Shown: positions 1 through 9,613 of the stretch, in pieces
Position numbering within the stretch: position 1 is the stretch's first letter
Layout: every line of letters starts with the position of its first letter
Assembly (NCBI GenBank): GCA_965206365.1
Contig: CBDBJL010000018.1
Location: 341,080 to 405,079, forward strand
DNA length: 64,000 nt
Origin: CBDBJL01 sp965206365
Lineage (GTDB): Bacteria; Pseudomonadota; Alphaproteobacteria; JABAAW01; JAHZMA01
Direction of reading: 5' to 3'
Position numbers and translations under genes: made by a program
The notes under the pieces: model-generated
The model's database searches: none
Seen by the model: only the letters and a program-made list of their open reading frames with translations
What the model was told of the DNA's origin: nothing

Positions 1-274
1 AAATGTACCTGAAAATGATCAGGAAATTTACGACATTGTAGGCCCTATTTGTGAAACAGGAGATAGTTTTGCGAAGGATCGTGTTATGTCGCCATTAACA
101 GCAGGGGATTTGTTGGTTATTAAAGATTGCGGGGCTTATGGGGCGGTCATGGCATCGAGTTATAATGCACGCGATTTAATCCCTGAAATTATGGTTAGGG
201 ATCATCAAATTTATCTTGTACGCAAACGGGTAACGCCTGCAGATTTTATGGCGTTGGAAATGATCCCACAATGA
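1..274 (+). CDS. lysA: Diaminopimelate decarboxylase, C-terminal fragment
   Basis: Only the last 90 codons are inside the window; the reading frame enters at base 2 and ends at TGA 272-274. The fragment carries the family's C-terminal CETGD motif, whose cysteine and acidic residue complete the active site of the partner subunit in the PLP-dependent dimer, and the AYGAVMASSYNAR segment with the substrate/PLP-contacting tyrosine. The enzyme decarboxylates meso-diaminopimelate to lysine in the cytoplasm. It is followed after 31 bases by purD on the same strand, so they may be co-transcribed. Identity is clear from the motifs; the gene is partial only because the window starts here. Confidence 0.9.
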   Translation, partial: NVPENDQEIYDIVGPICETGDSFAKDRVMSPLTAGDLLVIKDCGAYGAVMASSYNARDLIPEIMVRDHQIYLVRKRVTPADFMALEMIPQ

Positions 275-305
275 TGATATTACAAATAATAACAGAATCT
301 AGCGA

Positions 306-1574
306 ATGAGTGTCACATTAAATATTTTGCTTGTAGGCTCGGGGGGGCGCGAACATGCGTTGGCGTTGGCATTATCAAAATCACCCTTGCTGAAGAAATG
401 TTACGTTAGCCCGGGTAGTGATGCAATGGCTTTGCTGGCAGAAAAAGTTGCTTTGCCGTTGGATGCCCATGATCAGATTGTTGCTTGGTGCCAAGCGAAA
501 AAGATTGATCTCGTAGTGATAGGTCCTGAACAGCCCTTGGTTGCAGGGATTGCGGATGCGTTGCTTGCGGCAAAAATTTTAGTTTTTGGCCCCAATGCAA
601 AGGCAGCACAATTTGAGGGCTCAAAAATTTTTATGAAAGAATTTTTAGTGCGCCATCAAATTCCTACAGCCGATTTTCAAGTTTTTACTCAGGGGAATGA
701 AGCAAAAAATTATATTCTGGCGCAAAATAAACTTCCGATTATTGTGAAAACCGATGGGTTGGCTGCGGGCAAAGGTGTTTTTATAGCGTATAGTCAAGCT
801 GAGGCAGTGCAAGCTGTGGATGCGATGATGGCAGGGAAATTTGGCGATGCGGGCCGAAAAATCATTATTGAAGAATTTATGGTGGGTGAAGAAATTTCAT
901 GGTTTGCCATTGCTGATGGGAAACATGCCCAATTTTTGGGTTCAGCGCAAGATTATAAGCGGGTATCGGATGGGGATCTGGGCTTAAATACTGGTGGTAT
1001 GGGGGCCTTTAGTCCGGCACGGCAAGAAAATTTGGCATTGAATCAACATATTATCGATACGATTCTACAACCTTTTATGCGGGCGTTGCAGGCAGAAAAT
1101 TTGCGCTATCAAGGGATCTTATTTTTTGGAATTATGCTTACAGATATGGGCGCGAAAATTATTGAAATTAACATTCGGTTCGGAGATCCTGAATGCCAAG
1201 TGTTATGTCCAAGAATTGAAGATGATTTGTTGGCATTATTTTATCATGCGGCAAGGGGAAAATTACCGAAACAACCGATTCAATTGAAATCGAAAACCGC
1301 GCTTACCATTGTCTATGCGGCCAAGGGCTATCCTGAATCTTACGGAAAGGGCGGGCAGATCCATAATGTGGGTGCCATTGAAAATAGTGAGACAATTCAG
1401 CTTTATCATGCGGGAACGTTAAAAAATCAGGAAGGATATATCGCTAATGGCGGACGAGTTTTAAATGTGACAGCGATAGACGAAGATATTGCAATTGCAC
1501 GGGCAATGGCTTATAAGAGGATTGCAATGATAGACTGGCAGGATGGTTTTTATCGTCGGGATATTGGATTATGA
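306..1574 (+). CDS. purD: Phosphoribosylamine–glycine ligase (GAR synthetase)
   Basis: This 422-residue protein catalyses the second step of purine synthesis, ATP-dependent joining of glycine to phosphoribosylamine. The N-terminal domain opens with the GSGGREHAL loop (about residues 11-19). The ATP-grasp core shows IVKTDGLAAGKGV near residue 148 and the metal-binding INIRFGDPE near residue 288. Length is normal for the family. It lies 31 bases after lysA and 26 bases before a flavoprotein gene on the same strand. No recognisable strong ribosome-binding site precedes the ATG, but the start agrees with the family's N-terminus. Confidence 0.97.
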   Translation: MSVTLNILLVGSGGREHALALALSKSPLLKKCYVSPGSDAMALLAEKVALPLDAHDQIVAWCQAKKIDLVVIGPEQPLVAGIADALLAAKILVFGPNAKAAQFEGSKIFMKEFLVRHQIPTADFQVFTQGNEAKNYILAQNKLPIIVKTDGLAAGKGVFIAYSQAEAVQAVDAMMAGKFGDAGRKIIIEEFMVGEEISWFAIADGKHAQFLGSAQDYKRVSDGDLGLNTGGMGAFSPARQENLALNQHIIDTILQPFMRALQAENLRYQGILFFGIMLTDMGAKIIEINIRFGDPECQVLCPRIEDDLLALFYHAARGKLPKQPIQLKSKTALTIVYAAKGYPESYGKGGQIHNVGAIENSETIQLYHAGTLKNQEGYIANGGRVLNVTAIDEDIAIARAMAYKRIAMIDWQDGFYRRDIGL

Positions 1575-1600
1575 AAAAATTTAATTTGTAGGGGTAATTA

Positions 1601-4006
1601 ATGAAGAAAAATATACAAGTTGCCGTTATTGGTGGTGGAGTTGTTGGGTGTTCTGTGTTATATCATCTCACCAAATTTGGTTGGAAAGATGTTGCTCTTT
1701 TTGAACGTAAGCAATTAACAGCAGGTTCAACATGGCATGCTGCAGGTGGTTTTCATACTCTTAATGGCGATATGAATGTTGCTAAATTACAGCAATATAC
1801 GGTGGATTTATACCAGGAAATCGAAGAAATATCAGGACAATCTTGCGGGCTTCATCTCACAGGTGGGGTGATGATGGCTTGCAGTGAAGAGCGACGTGAT
1901 TGGCTGCATAGTGTGCATTCTAATGGGCGGTATCTGGGTATGAATACTGAGATTATTTCTGTTAGTGAGGCAAAAAAATATTACCCTTTCATTGATGAAA
2001 GTCAGTTTGTTGGTGCGTTATGGCACGATGTGGAGGGGCATTTGGATCCCTCGGGAACAACGCATGCTTTTGCCAAGGCTGCCAAGAAACAAGGTGCAGA
2101 TATTTATTTAGAAACATGCGTTACGGATTTAACGCAAAACCCTGATGGTTCATGGCAGGTGATAACGGATCAAGGCACAGTAACGGCTGAACATGTGGTG
2201 AATGCGGCAGGGCTTTGGGCCCGTGAAGTAGGTAAAATGGTGGGGATTGATTTGCCAGTGCTGGCAATGGAACATCATTATTTGCTGACTGAAGATATGG
2301 ATGAGGTAAAGCAATTTAATGACGAAACTGGCAATGAAGTTGGGCATTTAATTGATTGTGATGGCGAGATTTATTCACGCCAGGAACGGGGTGGTTTGTT
2401 GCTGGGCACTTATGAAGCCAAAGGTGTGCCTTGGGCAGTGAACGAAACATCTTGGGAATTTGGGAATGAATTGTTGCAACCTGATTTGGATCGAATATCT
2501 TCAGCCTTAGAAGTTGCGTTTTCACATTTTCCGATCTTAGAAAATGTCGGAATTCGTCAGGTGATTAATGGTCCTTTCACCTTTACACCTGATGGGAATC
2601 CGTTGGTGGGCCCAGTGCCGGGGGTAAAAAATTATTGGGCAGCTTTGGGCGTTATGGCAGGTTTCAGTCAAGGAGGTGGCGTCGGTTTGGCTCTTGCCAA
2701 TTGGATGATTACAGGGGATCCAGGTTCAGATGTTTGGGGTATGGATGCTGCGCGTTATGGCAAATGGGCACGTCCAAGCTATACACGAGAAAAAGTGAAA
2801 GAATTTTACGGGAATCGATTTAAGATTGTTTATCCCAATGAACAACGTCCTGCAGGACGGTTGCTTAGAAGCAGCGCGCTTTATGGGATAGAAAAATCAA
2901 AACATGCTGTGTTTGGTGCTAATGTGGGGTTAGAGATGCCATTATGGTATGCAGAATCAGCAGAAACCGCTTTTGAAACTCCAACCTATCGGCGCAGTGA
3001 AGCCTTTACCAGAGTGGGTGAAGAATGTCGGAATTTAAGTGAAAAAGTGGGTATGATTGATATTTCTGGTTTTGCAAAATATCGGGTTCAAGGGAAAAAT
3101 GCAAAAACTTGGCTTTCGAAGATGCTTGCTGGTAAAATTCCCCCCGTTGGCAAAATGGCTTTGGCACCGATGCTTAATGAACAAGGAAGATTGATTGGTG
3201 ATTTTACATTGGCGAGATGCGCTGATGATGAATTTTATATTTTTGGTGCAGGTGCGGCAGAAGTGTATCATATGCGCTGGTTTAGTCAATACGCCCAAGA
3301 TGATGTTACTTTAGAGTGTTTTGGATTAAGATGGGGTGGGCTTAGTATTTGTGGACCGGATAGCCAGGCATTGCTTGCCAGTATCAGTACAATCAAATTG
3401 CCATTTTTAGGCTTTGCGCGTGGTGATGTTGGGCAAGTGCCAGCTTTTGTTGGGCGGGTTTCGTTTACAGGTGAACATGGCTATGAAATTTGGTGCGATA
3501 TGGAATATTTACAAGGGTTGTACCATGTTTTATCTGAGGCAGGCAAAGCTTATGGAATCAGATTATTTGGTCTTAACGCGCTGAATTCTACAAGGTTAGA
3601 AAAAAGTTTTGGCTCATGGGCAACGGAATATCGTCCGATCTATTCAGCACAGGAGGCCATGTTGCATCGGTTTATCAGTGAAAAGAATCAAGATTTTGTT
3701 GGGTATGCAGCCTATCAAGCTGAAAAAACTCATGGGGCAAAGCGGTGTTTAACCAGCTTTACGGTAGCGGTAGAAGATGCAGATGTTTCGGGAAATGAAC
3801 CTATTATGCTTGGAGATCAAGCTGTGGGTTGGGTAACTTCGGGTGGATTTGGGCATCGCACGCAACAATCAATTGCTTTGGGTTATATTCCAGTGGAATG
3901 TCGGGATGAAACGAATTTTACCATCGAAATATTGGGAAAATCGTGCCCAGCAACCCAAAAAACGGCCCCCTTATTTGATCCCCAAGCGAGTAGAATGCGC
4001 CTTTAG
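1601..4006 (+). CDS. Dimethylglycine/sarcosine dehydrogenase-like flavoprotein
   Basis: An 801-residue, two-part enzyme. The N-terminal half is a DAO-type FAD oxidoreductase: the dinucleotide-binding GGGVVGCS is at residues 11-18 and LTAGSTWHAAG at 39-49, where His46 corresponds to the histidine that binds FAD covalently in dimethylglycine and sarcosine dehydrogenases. The C-terminal half (from about residue 430) is a glycine-cleavage T-protein-like folate domain, which captures the released C1 unit on tetrahydrofolate. Expected role: oxidative demethylation of a methylated glycine or similar amine. The exact substrate cannot be read from the sequence. GGGG lies 9 bases before the ATG. Neighbours (purD, TolC-like gene) give no substrate clue. 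Confidence 0.85.
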   Translation: MKKNIQVAVIGGGVVGCSVLYHLTKFGWKDVALFERKQLTAGSTWHAAGGFHTLNGDMNVAKLQQYTVDLYQEIEEISGQSCGLHLTGGVMMACSEERRDWLHSVHSNGRYLGMNTEIISVSEAKKYYPFIDESQFVGALWHDVEGHLDPSGTTHAFAKAAKKQGADIYLETCVTDLTQNPDGSWQVITDQGTVTAEHVVNAAGLWAREVGKMVGIDLPVLAMEHHYLLTEDMDEVKQFNDETGNEVGHLIDCDGEIYSRQERGGLLLGTYEAKGVPWAVNETSWEFGNELLQPDLDRISSALEVAFSHFPILENVGIRQVINGPFTFTPDGNPLVGPVPGVKNYWAALGVMAGFSQGGGVGLALANWMITGDPGSDVWGMDAARYGKWARPSYTREKVKEFYGNRFKIVYPNEQRPAGRLLRSSALYGIEKSKHAVFGANVGLEMPLWYAESAETAFETPTYRRSEAFTRVGEECRNLSEKVGMIDISGFAKYRVQGKNAKTWLSKMLAGKIPPVGKMALAPMLNEQGRLIGDFTLARCADDEFYIFGAGAAEVYHMRWFSQYAQDDVTLECFGLRWGGLSICGPDSQALLASISTIKLPFLGFARGDVGQVPAFVGRVSFTGEHGYEIWCDMEYLQGLYHVLSEAGKAYGIRLFGLNALNSTRLEKSFGSWATEYRPIYSAQEAMLHRFISEKNQDFVGYAAYQAEKTHGAKRCLTSFTVAVEDADVSGNEPIMLGDQAVGWVTSGGFGHRTQQSIALGYIPVECRDETNFTIEILGKSCPATQKTAPLFDPQASRMRL

Positions 4007-4091
4007 ATTATTATTAATATGTATCAATAAAGCTGGTTTGGCATAGATTTCGCTGTACAAAAAATGTTATCCTGTAGAGTGGTGGTATTTT

Positions 4092-6296
4092 TTGGAAAAT
4101 AAAACGGAAAAAATGCAAAAAATATTTTTCTCGATTGAATTTTGCAAGGTTTCGATAGGCTGGTTGAGATTCGTGAGTTGGGTGTTTTTATTGATCATAC
4201 TGAGTTTGGTGTTGCCAATATCCAATCGTTTGGTGTGGGCACAAACTGAATCTAGCCTTAGTTATTCACGAATTTTGGCAGCTGGGATCAAAGCGCATTA
4301 TGGTGATTATTTGCGTGGTGTTGCGCAGAGTTTTGAAGGTAAAGATCGGAATCCTGAGCTTTATAGTCGTTGGCCACGTTTATTATTACAAGAAAATACC
4401 GAAGGTGACCAAAATGGTGAGTTTGCTTATAATCAGGATTATGATATTCGCGTTAGTGAAACTTGGGAATTTTTAGATTATCAACTGGCTTATGCGAAAA
4501 TGCGTGGCACCATAGAAAACAAGCAAAAAAGGAAGATTCTTGCAGCGGTTACGATGACGCGCCTTATTGATGAAAGCATTGATATTTATTGGAAGGCGCT
4601 GGTGGCTGAACGCTATGGGGATGCGATTCGTCAGGAACAGGTGCGGATTAACAAATTATTACGTGATAGTCGGCTTTCTAATATTGTTAATACGCTTTTG
4701 CCTCATGAAAAACAGAAATTGTTAGAAGTTCGGAATAAAATTATTACGACTTTGCGTAGTTTACAAGAGAATTCTAATCGGTTTAATCAATTTATTGGTT
4801 CTCGTGGTTCTAACAAAATTAAAGCATTAACGGTGAGTTTACCTGTAAGTTATTATAATGGAGAACAGTTAGATCAATCGGGTTTTAGAGTATTTATACC
4901 CTTTGGCAAGGTTTTGGAAGATGCGAATGATTTTATTACACAAAAGCGTGCTTATGCCGAGATTGAACGGTTATTCCCTTCGGTAAGGTTTGATGTTGGT
5001 GATGCAACGCGCCAAGTTTCAAGGCGCGATACTGTGCGTTGGCATAATTATAGCTCGCAATTAGGTTGGAATTTAAGCAATGTTTTCAAGACTTATCGGG
5101 TTACGAAAAAAGGCCTCACACGCGAACATGCACGCTCGGCAAGCATGGTGATTGTTGCGCGCAATCGCATTGCTTTGATCGAATATCAACAAAGTTTAGC
5201 GAATTTTGACCAAGCATTATTGAATTATAATAATTCATTATGGGCACAAGCAAATTTGAGTGTTTATGATCAAGCCTCTATGGAAAATATTGCGGCACAG
5301 GTAGAAAAAATTATTGCGGCAGTACAATCCTCTTATGCGTTTGCCTCGTTGCAACGTTCTTATTTCCGTTTGCTTGTGGGGGGGGGCTATGTTGTTGTTG
5401 ATAATATTAATCCGCTTGATGATGAAAAGCGGTTAAAGAATGTTTTGGAAAGTTCTATAGAAAGGTTATTATTGGCAGATTCTATTGAACTGGGAAATCA
5501 AATAGATCGAAGCATACTTTCAGAACATTCAGATTCTCCAGAAATTTTACGAATTTTGCAAGCTTGGCAACAGGCATTGGCCTTGATTCTTTCAAGCGCG
5601 CATGGAACGAAAGCAGTGAATGTAGAGGATAGCTTGCCTGATATTAAAGATAATATCCAAAATATTGGTTTGGCAACAAATTCTGCAGATGATTTGGTGT
5701 CTGTGGCAGAATCATTACCTGCTTATCAAAAATCTAAAAAACCTGCTTCTGCGGTTGCGCTTGTAGGTACAGCTGCGCTTGTAAGTAGGGTGAGCATGCA
5801 GCACCAAGAAAATTTAGAGCAAATAGAAAAAATTGGGCAAGTGGCAGATCAAGTTAATGAAGCTTCATTGCGCACACAAGATGCAGCAAAACGTGTGGAA
5901 AAAGCCGCAAATACTGCAGTGGAGGCTGTGGGTGCGGCAACGAAATTATTTCAAGAGGTGAAGAAAAAAGATGAAGAAGCGAAAATGATGGAAATGGAGC
6001 TGAAACAAAAATTAGCATTTACAAAAATGTATTTTCCGAGAACTCCCGCCGATGCTGCAGATGCGGATCTAATGCTTAGGCAGCTAAATACAGAAAAATC
6101 GATGTCTGCATCGGAAAAAATGAAAATGGAACTGGAGGAAAAAATGGAGCAAGAATCACAGTCTTCATTGTTAGAAACCCCTAAAACCGAAACAACGACA
6201 ATATTACCACCAGAAGATTTGTTGAAGAATTTATCGAATCCAACGGTCGTACCCGAAGCAAATATTTCAACCTCAACACCTGATTTTATACCCTAG
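4092..6296 (+). CDS. TolC-like outer-membrane factor with coiled-coil C-terminal extension
   Basis: The predicted 734-residue protein begins at TTG (an ATG eight codons in, at 4113, is the alternative). A hydrophobic signal segment ends near residue 50 at a Val-Trp-Ala cleavage-like site. The following part resembles TolC-family outer-membrane factors: an early ETWEFLDYQLAY strand-like motif and long heptad-rich helices up to about residue 470. The last 260 residues are not typical of the family: residues 565-655 are strongly coiled-coil (Glu/Lys/Ala-rich), followed by a Met/Glu-rich and Pro/Thr-rich tail. No inner-membrane pump or adaptor gene lies beside it. The TolC assignment is by pattern and is moderate; the tail has no assigned function. 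Confidence 0.6.
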   Translation: MENKTEKMQKIFFSIEFCKVSIGWLRFVSWVFLLIILSLVLPISNRLVWAQTESSLSYSRILAAGIKAHYGDYLRGVAQSFEGKDRNPELYSRWPRLLLQENTEGDQNGEFAYNQDYDIRVSETWEFLDYQLAYAKMRGTIENKQKRKILAAVTMTRLIDESIDIYWKALVAERYGDAIRQEQVRINKLLRDSRLSNIVNTLLPHEKQKLLEVRNKIITTLRSLQENSNRFNQFIGSRGSNKIKALTVSLPVSYYNGEQLDQSGFRVFIPFGKVLEDANDFITQKRAYAEIERLFPSVRFDVGDATRQVSRRDTVRWHNYSSQLGWNLSNVFKTYRVTKKGLTREHARSASMVIVARNRIALIEYQQSLANFDQALLNYNNSLWAQANLSVYDQASMENIAAQVEKIIAAVQSSYAFASLQRSYFRLLVGGGYVVVDNINPLDDEKRLKNVLESSIERLLLADSIELGNQIDRSILSEHSDSPEILRILQAWQQALALILSSAHGTKAVNVEDSLPDIKDNIQNIGLATNSADDLVSVAESLPAYQKSKKPASAVALVGTAALVSRVSMQHQENLEQIEKIGQVADQVNEASLRTQDAAKRVEKAANTAVEAVGAATKLFQEVKKKDEEAKMMEMELKQKLAFTKMYFPRTPADAADADLMLRQLNTEKSMSASEKMKMELEEKMEQESQSSLLETPKTETTTILPPEDLLKNLSNPTVVPEANISTSTPDFIP

Positions 6297-6306
6297 TGGG
6301 AAAATT

Positions 6307-6341
6307 AAAAGCCAATAAAAATGCTTTTGGTTGGCTTTTTT
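6307..6341 (+). terminator. Rho-independent terminator after the TolC-like gene
   Basis: AAAAGCCAA and TTGGCTTTTTT form a short stem around a 15-base loop and run into six T residues, eleven bases after the TolC-like stop codon. The same bases could also pair within the loop (CCAA/TTGG). Confidence 0.6.
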
Positions 6342-6428
6342 ATGTTATTTTTGTTATAAAATGGCAGGATGATTTGCAGATATAAAGGATGCAAAGCAGA
6401 AATATTTTGATAATTTTAGGAGAGAAGA

Positions 6429-7019
6429 ATGACAAATCTGTTAATGCCACGCGCCACAGCGGTATGGTTGATCGAAAATACGACTTTGACATTCGAACAA
6501 ATCGGTAATTTTTGTAAGATGCATGAATTAGAAATAGGAGCGATTGCAAATGGTGAGAATTCTGCAGCGGTGAGTGGGTTAGATCCCATCATTAATGGGC
6601 AATTAACCGATGCAGAAATTAAACGTTGTCAGACAAATTCTAGTGCTAAACTAAAAATTTTACAAACAAGTCTGCCACAATCTGTGAAACGGCAAAAAGG
6701 TGCGCGTTATACGCCGGTTTCTAAACGTGCAGATAAGCCAGCGGCAATTGCGTGGTGCTTAAAACATCACCCTAACTTAACGGATGCCCAACTGCGCCGA
6801 TTGATTGGAACAACGAAGCAAACGATTCTAGCGATTCGGGATCGAACTCATTGGAATTATAGCAATCTTGTGCCACGCAACCCTGCAGATTTAGGTTTGT
6901 GTCGTTATGAAGAATTGTTGCGCGAAGTTGAGGTAGCAGATGAGATTACGAAAAAGAATGCACCCTCAGGAGAAATTTTGTCGGAGATGCAAGTGGTTAC
7001 CGATATGATGCAACAATAA
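6429..7019 (+). CDS. trcR: DUF1013 family cell-cycle transcriptional regulator (TrcR type)
   Basis: A 196-residue soluble protein of the alphaproteobacteria-restricted DUF1013 family, whose members are annotated as the cell-cycle transcription regulator TrcR. The conserved opening LMPRATAVWLIENTTLTF, the PAAIAWCLKHHPNLTDAQ block near residue 105 and the helix-turn-helix-like RRLIGTTKQTILAIRDRTHW near residue 122 are all present, as is the Asn-Leu-Val-Pro-Arg segment after it. The ATG sits seven bases after AGGAG. It follows a terminator, so it probably has its own promoter; TTGGCT at 6331 and TATAAA at 6355 are possible but weak elements. Function beyond family membership is inferred. Confidence 0.85.
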   Translation: MTNLLMPRATAVWLIENTTLTFEQIGNFCKMHELEIGAIANGENSAAVSGLDPIINGQLTDAEIKRCQTNSSAKLKILQTSLPQSVKRQKGARYTPVSKRADKPAAIAWCLKHHPNLTDAQLRRLIGTTKQTILAIRDRTHWNYSNLVPRNPADLGLCRYEELLREVEVADEITKKNAPSGEILSEMQVVTDMMQQ

Positions 7020-7049
7020 ATTTGGATATAGAAAGAAGGCATATTCATT

Positions 7050-7820
7050 ATGACAACAATTTTAGGTAAGCATCAAGAAAGCATCACGCTCTATCTAGAT
7101 TTCACCTGTCCTTGGTCGTATATTGGTTGGCGTAATTTAATGCAAGCATTGCGGGAAATGCCAGAACGTTATCCGCAACCTTTGTTGATTTACCGTTCGC
7201 ATGAATTGAATAGTAGCATTGTTGTTGGGGCACCCTTTTTATTCCAAGAGTATATGTTGCACCGTTTTGGAGATGAAGCAAGCATTTCTGATTGGCAAAA
7301 TATTATTTTTCAAGCGGGTATTGATTCAGGCATTATGATTGATTTTTCTAAAATTCAATATATCTTTAATACACGTTTGTTGCATTATATGATGAAAGCC
7401 TTGCAAATGAAATTGCATCAACAAAGTTCTAATTTCCAAGGAAAATTAAGCGAATCGTCACAATTTGAGGATTTGCAGAATTTCATTGAGCGAGCCTTTC
7501 ATGCCAGTATCCTACAGGGCAAACAATTAGATAACCCACAGATGATTTTCGCTGAAACGGGTTTTGATTGTGAGCAATTATTAAAAGGACACTCCCGAAG
7601 CTATTGGCAACAAGAACTTGATAATGATTTATTTTATAGCCGTAAGGCGGGGATGACTGGGATTCCTTGCTATAGTTTTGGTGCACATTATTCATTGTTT
7701 GGTGCGCAAGGGGTTAAAGGTTATGGCGCGATGTTAGATTTGCTTTATGAAACGGCCAAAAATCTCCAGCAAGATAATCGACTTGGGACATTATTTTCCT
7801 CTCAGTTTCATTATGCCTAA
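7050..7820 (+). CDS. DsbA-family (FrnE/HCCA-isomerase-like) thioredoxin-fold protein
   Basis: A 256-residue cytoplasmic protein (no signal peptide) of the DSBA-like family PF01323. The active-site region reads C20-P-W-S-Y-I-G: the first cysteine is kept and the second is serine, unlike the CPWC of FrnE disulfide isomerases, so a dithiol oxidoreductase role is unlikely; 2-hydroxychromene-2-carboxylate isomerase or a glutathione-dependent role is possible. The conserved GMTGIPCY segment near residue 200 corresponds to the cis-proline loop. Its last codons overlap the start of the HAD phosphatase gene by 8 bases, indicating translational coupling. The substrate is unknown. Confidence 0.75.
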   Translation: MTTILGKHQESITLYLDFTCPWSYIGWRNLMQALREMPERYPQPLLIYRSHELNSSIVVGAPFLFQEYMLHRFGDEASISDWQNIIFQAGIDSGIMIDFSKIQYIFNTRLLHYMMKALQMKLHQQSSNFQGKLSESSQFEDLQNFIERAFHASILQGKQLDNPQMIFAETGFDCEQLLKGHSRSYWQQELDNDLFYSRKAGMTGIPCYSFGAHYSLFGAQGVKGYGAMLDLLYETAKNLQQDNRLGTLFSSQFHYA

Positions 7821-8478
7821 AAATCTTAAGAACGTACGTTATTGGGTGTTTGATTTAGATAATACTTTATATCCTTATCAATGTGATCTATTTGCTCAAG
7901 TAGATCTTAAGATGAGTGAATTTATTGCGCAAAAATTGGGGATGTCTTTTGCTGAAGCGAGAAAATTACAAAAACATTTTTTTCATAATTATGGGACAAC
8001 ATTGCATGGTTTGCAAAAACACCATAATGTAGATGCGGATGAATATTTAGAATTTACCCACGATATTGATTATAGCTTAATTCCTGCCAATGATATTTTG
8101 GCAAGGCAATTACAAAGATTGGATGGTGAGAAGGTAATTTTTACGAATGGTCCTCGCAACCATGCAGAAAAAACTTTAAAGCAATTAGGAATTTCAGATT
8201 CTTTTTCTCAAATTTATGATATTTATGCGGCAAATTTTCAACCCAAACCTGAACCAAAAATTTACGATACAATGTTGGAATATTTTCAAATTAAATATCC
8301 TAAAGATGCAATTATGCTTGATGATTTGGTAAAAAATCTTGTGCCGGCGGCTAAATTAGGGATGAAAACCGTTTGGGTAGAAGGTGGCATTGGTAATTTT
8401 TTGGAAGGCTCTGAAAAAACGATGATTCATTTTCAAACGGATCGGATTGATAATTTTTTAAATCAAGTTTTGGCTTGA
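7813..8478 (+). CDS. HAD-superfamily pyrimidine 5'-nucleotidase
   Basis: A 221-residue HAD hydrolase of the Sdt1/pyrimidine 5'-nucleotidase type. Motif I is FDLDNTLYP (Asp14 nucleophile, Asp16 acid/base), motif II FTNGPRNH, motif III the lysine of PKPEPKIY, motif IV MLDDLVKNLVPA. I start it at ATG 7813, which overlaps the preceding gene by 8 bases and puts the protein start just ahead of motif I; an in-frame start at 7747 would add 22 residues that match nothing in the family and lie inside the upstream gene. It ends 23 bases before the convergent RNase E/G-like gene. Confidence 0.88.
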   Translation: MPKNLKNVRYWVFDLDNTLYPYQCDLFAQVDLKMSEFIAQKLGMSFAEARKLQKHFFHNYGTTLHGLQKHHNVDADEYLEFTHDIDYSLIPANDILARQLQRLDGEKVIFTNGPRNHAEKTLKQLGISDSFSQIYDIYAANFQPKPEPKIYDTMLEYFQIKYPKDAIMLDDLVKNLVPAAKLGMKTVWVEGGIGNFLEGSEKTMIHFQTDRIDNFLNQVLA

Positions 8479-8501
8479 GAGTAATTTTTGGAAATGGTTT
8501 A

Positions 8502-9611
8502 TCAATAAGTTTGAATCTCAAATAATCCCGAACGGGTGAAGCCATGGAGAATTAAGGGCGGTTGTTGCAATAACAAAGCGATTCGCTTGGCCTCAGTTTT
8601 CATGGCATTTAAGAGTTTTTCACGATTCATTTTTTGGCGCATCGTAATAAAATCAATAATAATTGTACCGTGCATATTTTTAAGATAGATCAACATGAAT
8701 AAAGAGGCAACCAGTGAGTGGTTAATTTCAAGCGCAATCAGTTCGGGCTTTTTATTTGTTGGGTAGGAAGCCGCGCTATTAATATCTAGCCCCCAAATCG
8801 CATGGGTTTTTTGAATGATAATTTCGGCACCTTTGTAAAAATGGCTTTGGCATTGTCGAATTTCCAGAGCTTCTTGCAGATATTCTTTGGTTTCAGAATG
8901 ATATTCAATCGGAATATTCACGCCCATTTTTTCTGCTTCATGCTGAATGAAAAGTGTTGTTGGGCGATCGTGAGCAAAAAATTTTCTGACAGGGAAGGTT
9001 AAGGCACGATTAAGTGCAGACATTGGCGGTTGGATCAGGCCCATGGCTTGTTTGGATTTTCCAATAATGTTTTTATGTTGGGAAATTAGTTTCTCGCCTT
9101 GCTGTTTGATACGATCCCAAAATTCTTCCAAAGCCAGAATTTCTTCACTGCCATAAGCTGCGGTGGCTTTCAGATAAAGATTGGTAAATTGCTGTTGTTT
9201 TCCCCATTGGGTTATTTCTAAGCATAGTTGCTGATTATCGCGTCCACGCGTTAAGGCGGGTGAAAATTGAATTTCGCCAAAATTACGGCTATAGCGCCAA
9301 TAGTGATTTTCAAGCATAAGGGTTTGCTGACAGCGGGGTAGTTTGTTACCGATTTGCGGGGTTTGTACTTGAACCAAAGCCTCGCTGCCTCGATATAACC
9401 CTACACAGCGGCGTAGGAAAAGATCAGTACCCCCAGTATCGATAAAACCACCCCCTTGATGCAGTTTGCTAATTCTGCCTTTCCAAATGGCATCGCGTCC
9501 GGTTGTGATTTCATCATTGGCATCAAAAAATTTTATGGGTTGGTTTTTCTGATCACTTAAACAAATTTGAATATCAGAATCTTTGCGGAAACACCAGCCA
9601 ATCAAATTCAT
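8502..9611 (-). CDS. Ribonuclease E/G-like endoribonuclease (short form)
   Basis: A 369-residue protein resembling the catalytic core of RNase E/G. An S1-like segment is visible (IWKGRISKLHQGGGFIDTGG, about residues 42-61). The two metal-binding aspartates of the DNase I-like subdomain are kept in IWGLDINSA (about residue 275) and IIIDFITMRQK (about residue 322), so catalysis is plausible. The C-terminal Zn-link cysteines and the scaffold region of RNase E are absent. This matches the short RNase E/G-like protein usually encoded next to maf in alphaproteobacteria. It starts 2 bases after maf in the same operon and is probably translationally coupled. Confidence 0.85.
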   Translation of the reverse strand: MNLIGWCFRKDSDIQICLSDQKNQPIKFFDANDEITTGRDAIWKGRISKLHQGGGFIDTGGTDLFLRRCVGLYRGSEALVQVQTPQIGNKLPRCQQTLMLENHYWRYSRNFGEIQFSPALTRGRDNQQLCLEITQWGKQQQFTNLYLKATAAYGSEEILALEEFWDRIKQQGEKLISQHKNIIGKSKQAMGLIQPPMSALNRALTFPVRKFFAHDRPTTLFIQHEAEKMGVNIPIEYHSETKEYLQEALEIRQCQSHFYKGAEIIIQKTHAIWGLDINSAASYPTNKKPELIALEINHSLVASLFMLIYLKNMHGTIIIDFITMRQKMNREKLLNAMKTEAKRIALLLQQPPLILHGFTRSGLFEIQTY

Positions 9612-9613
9612 CT

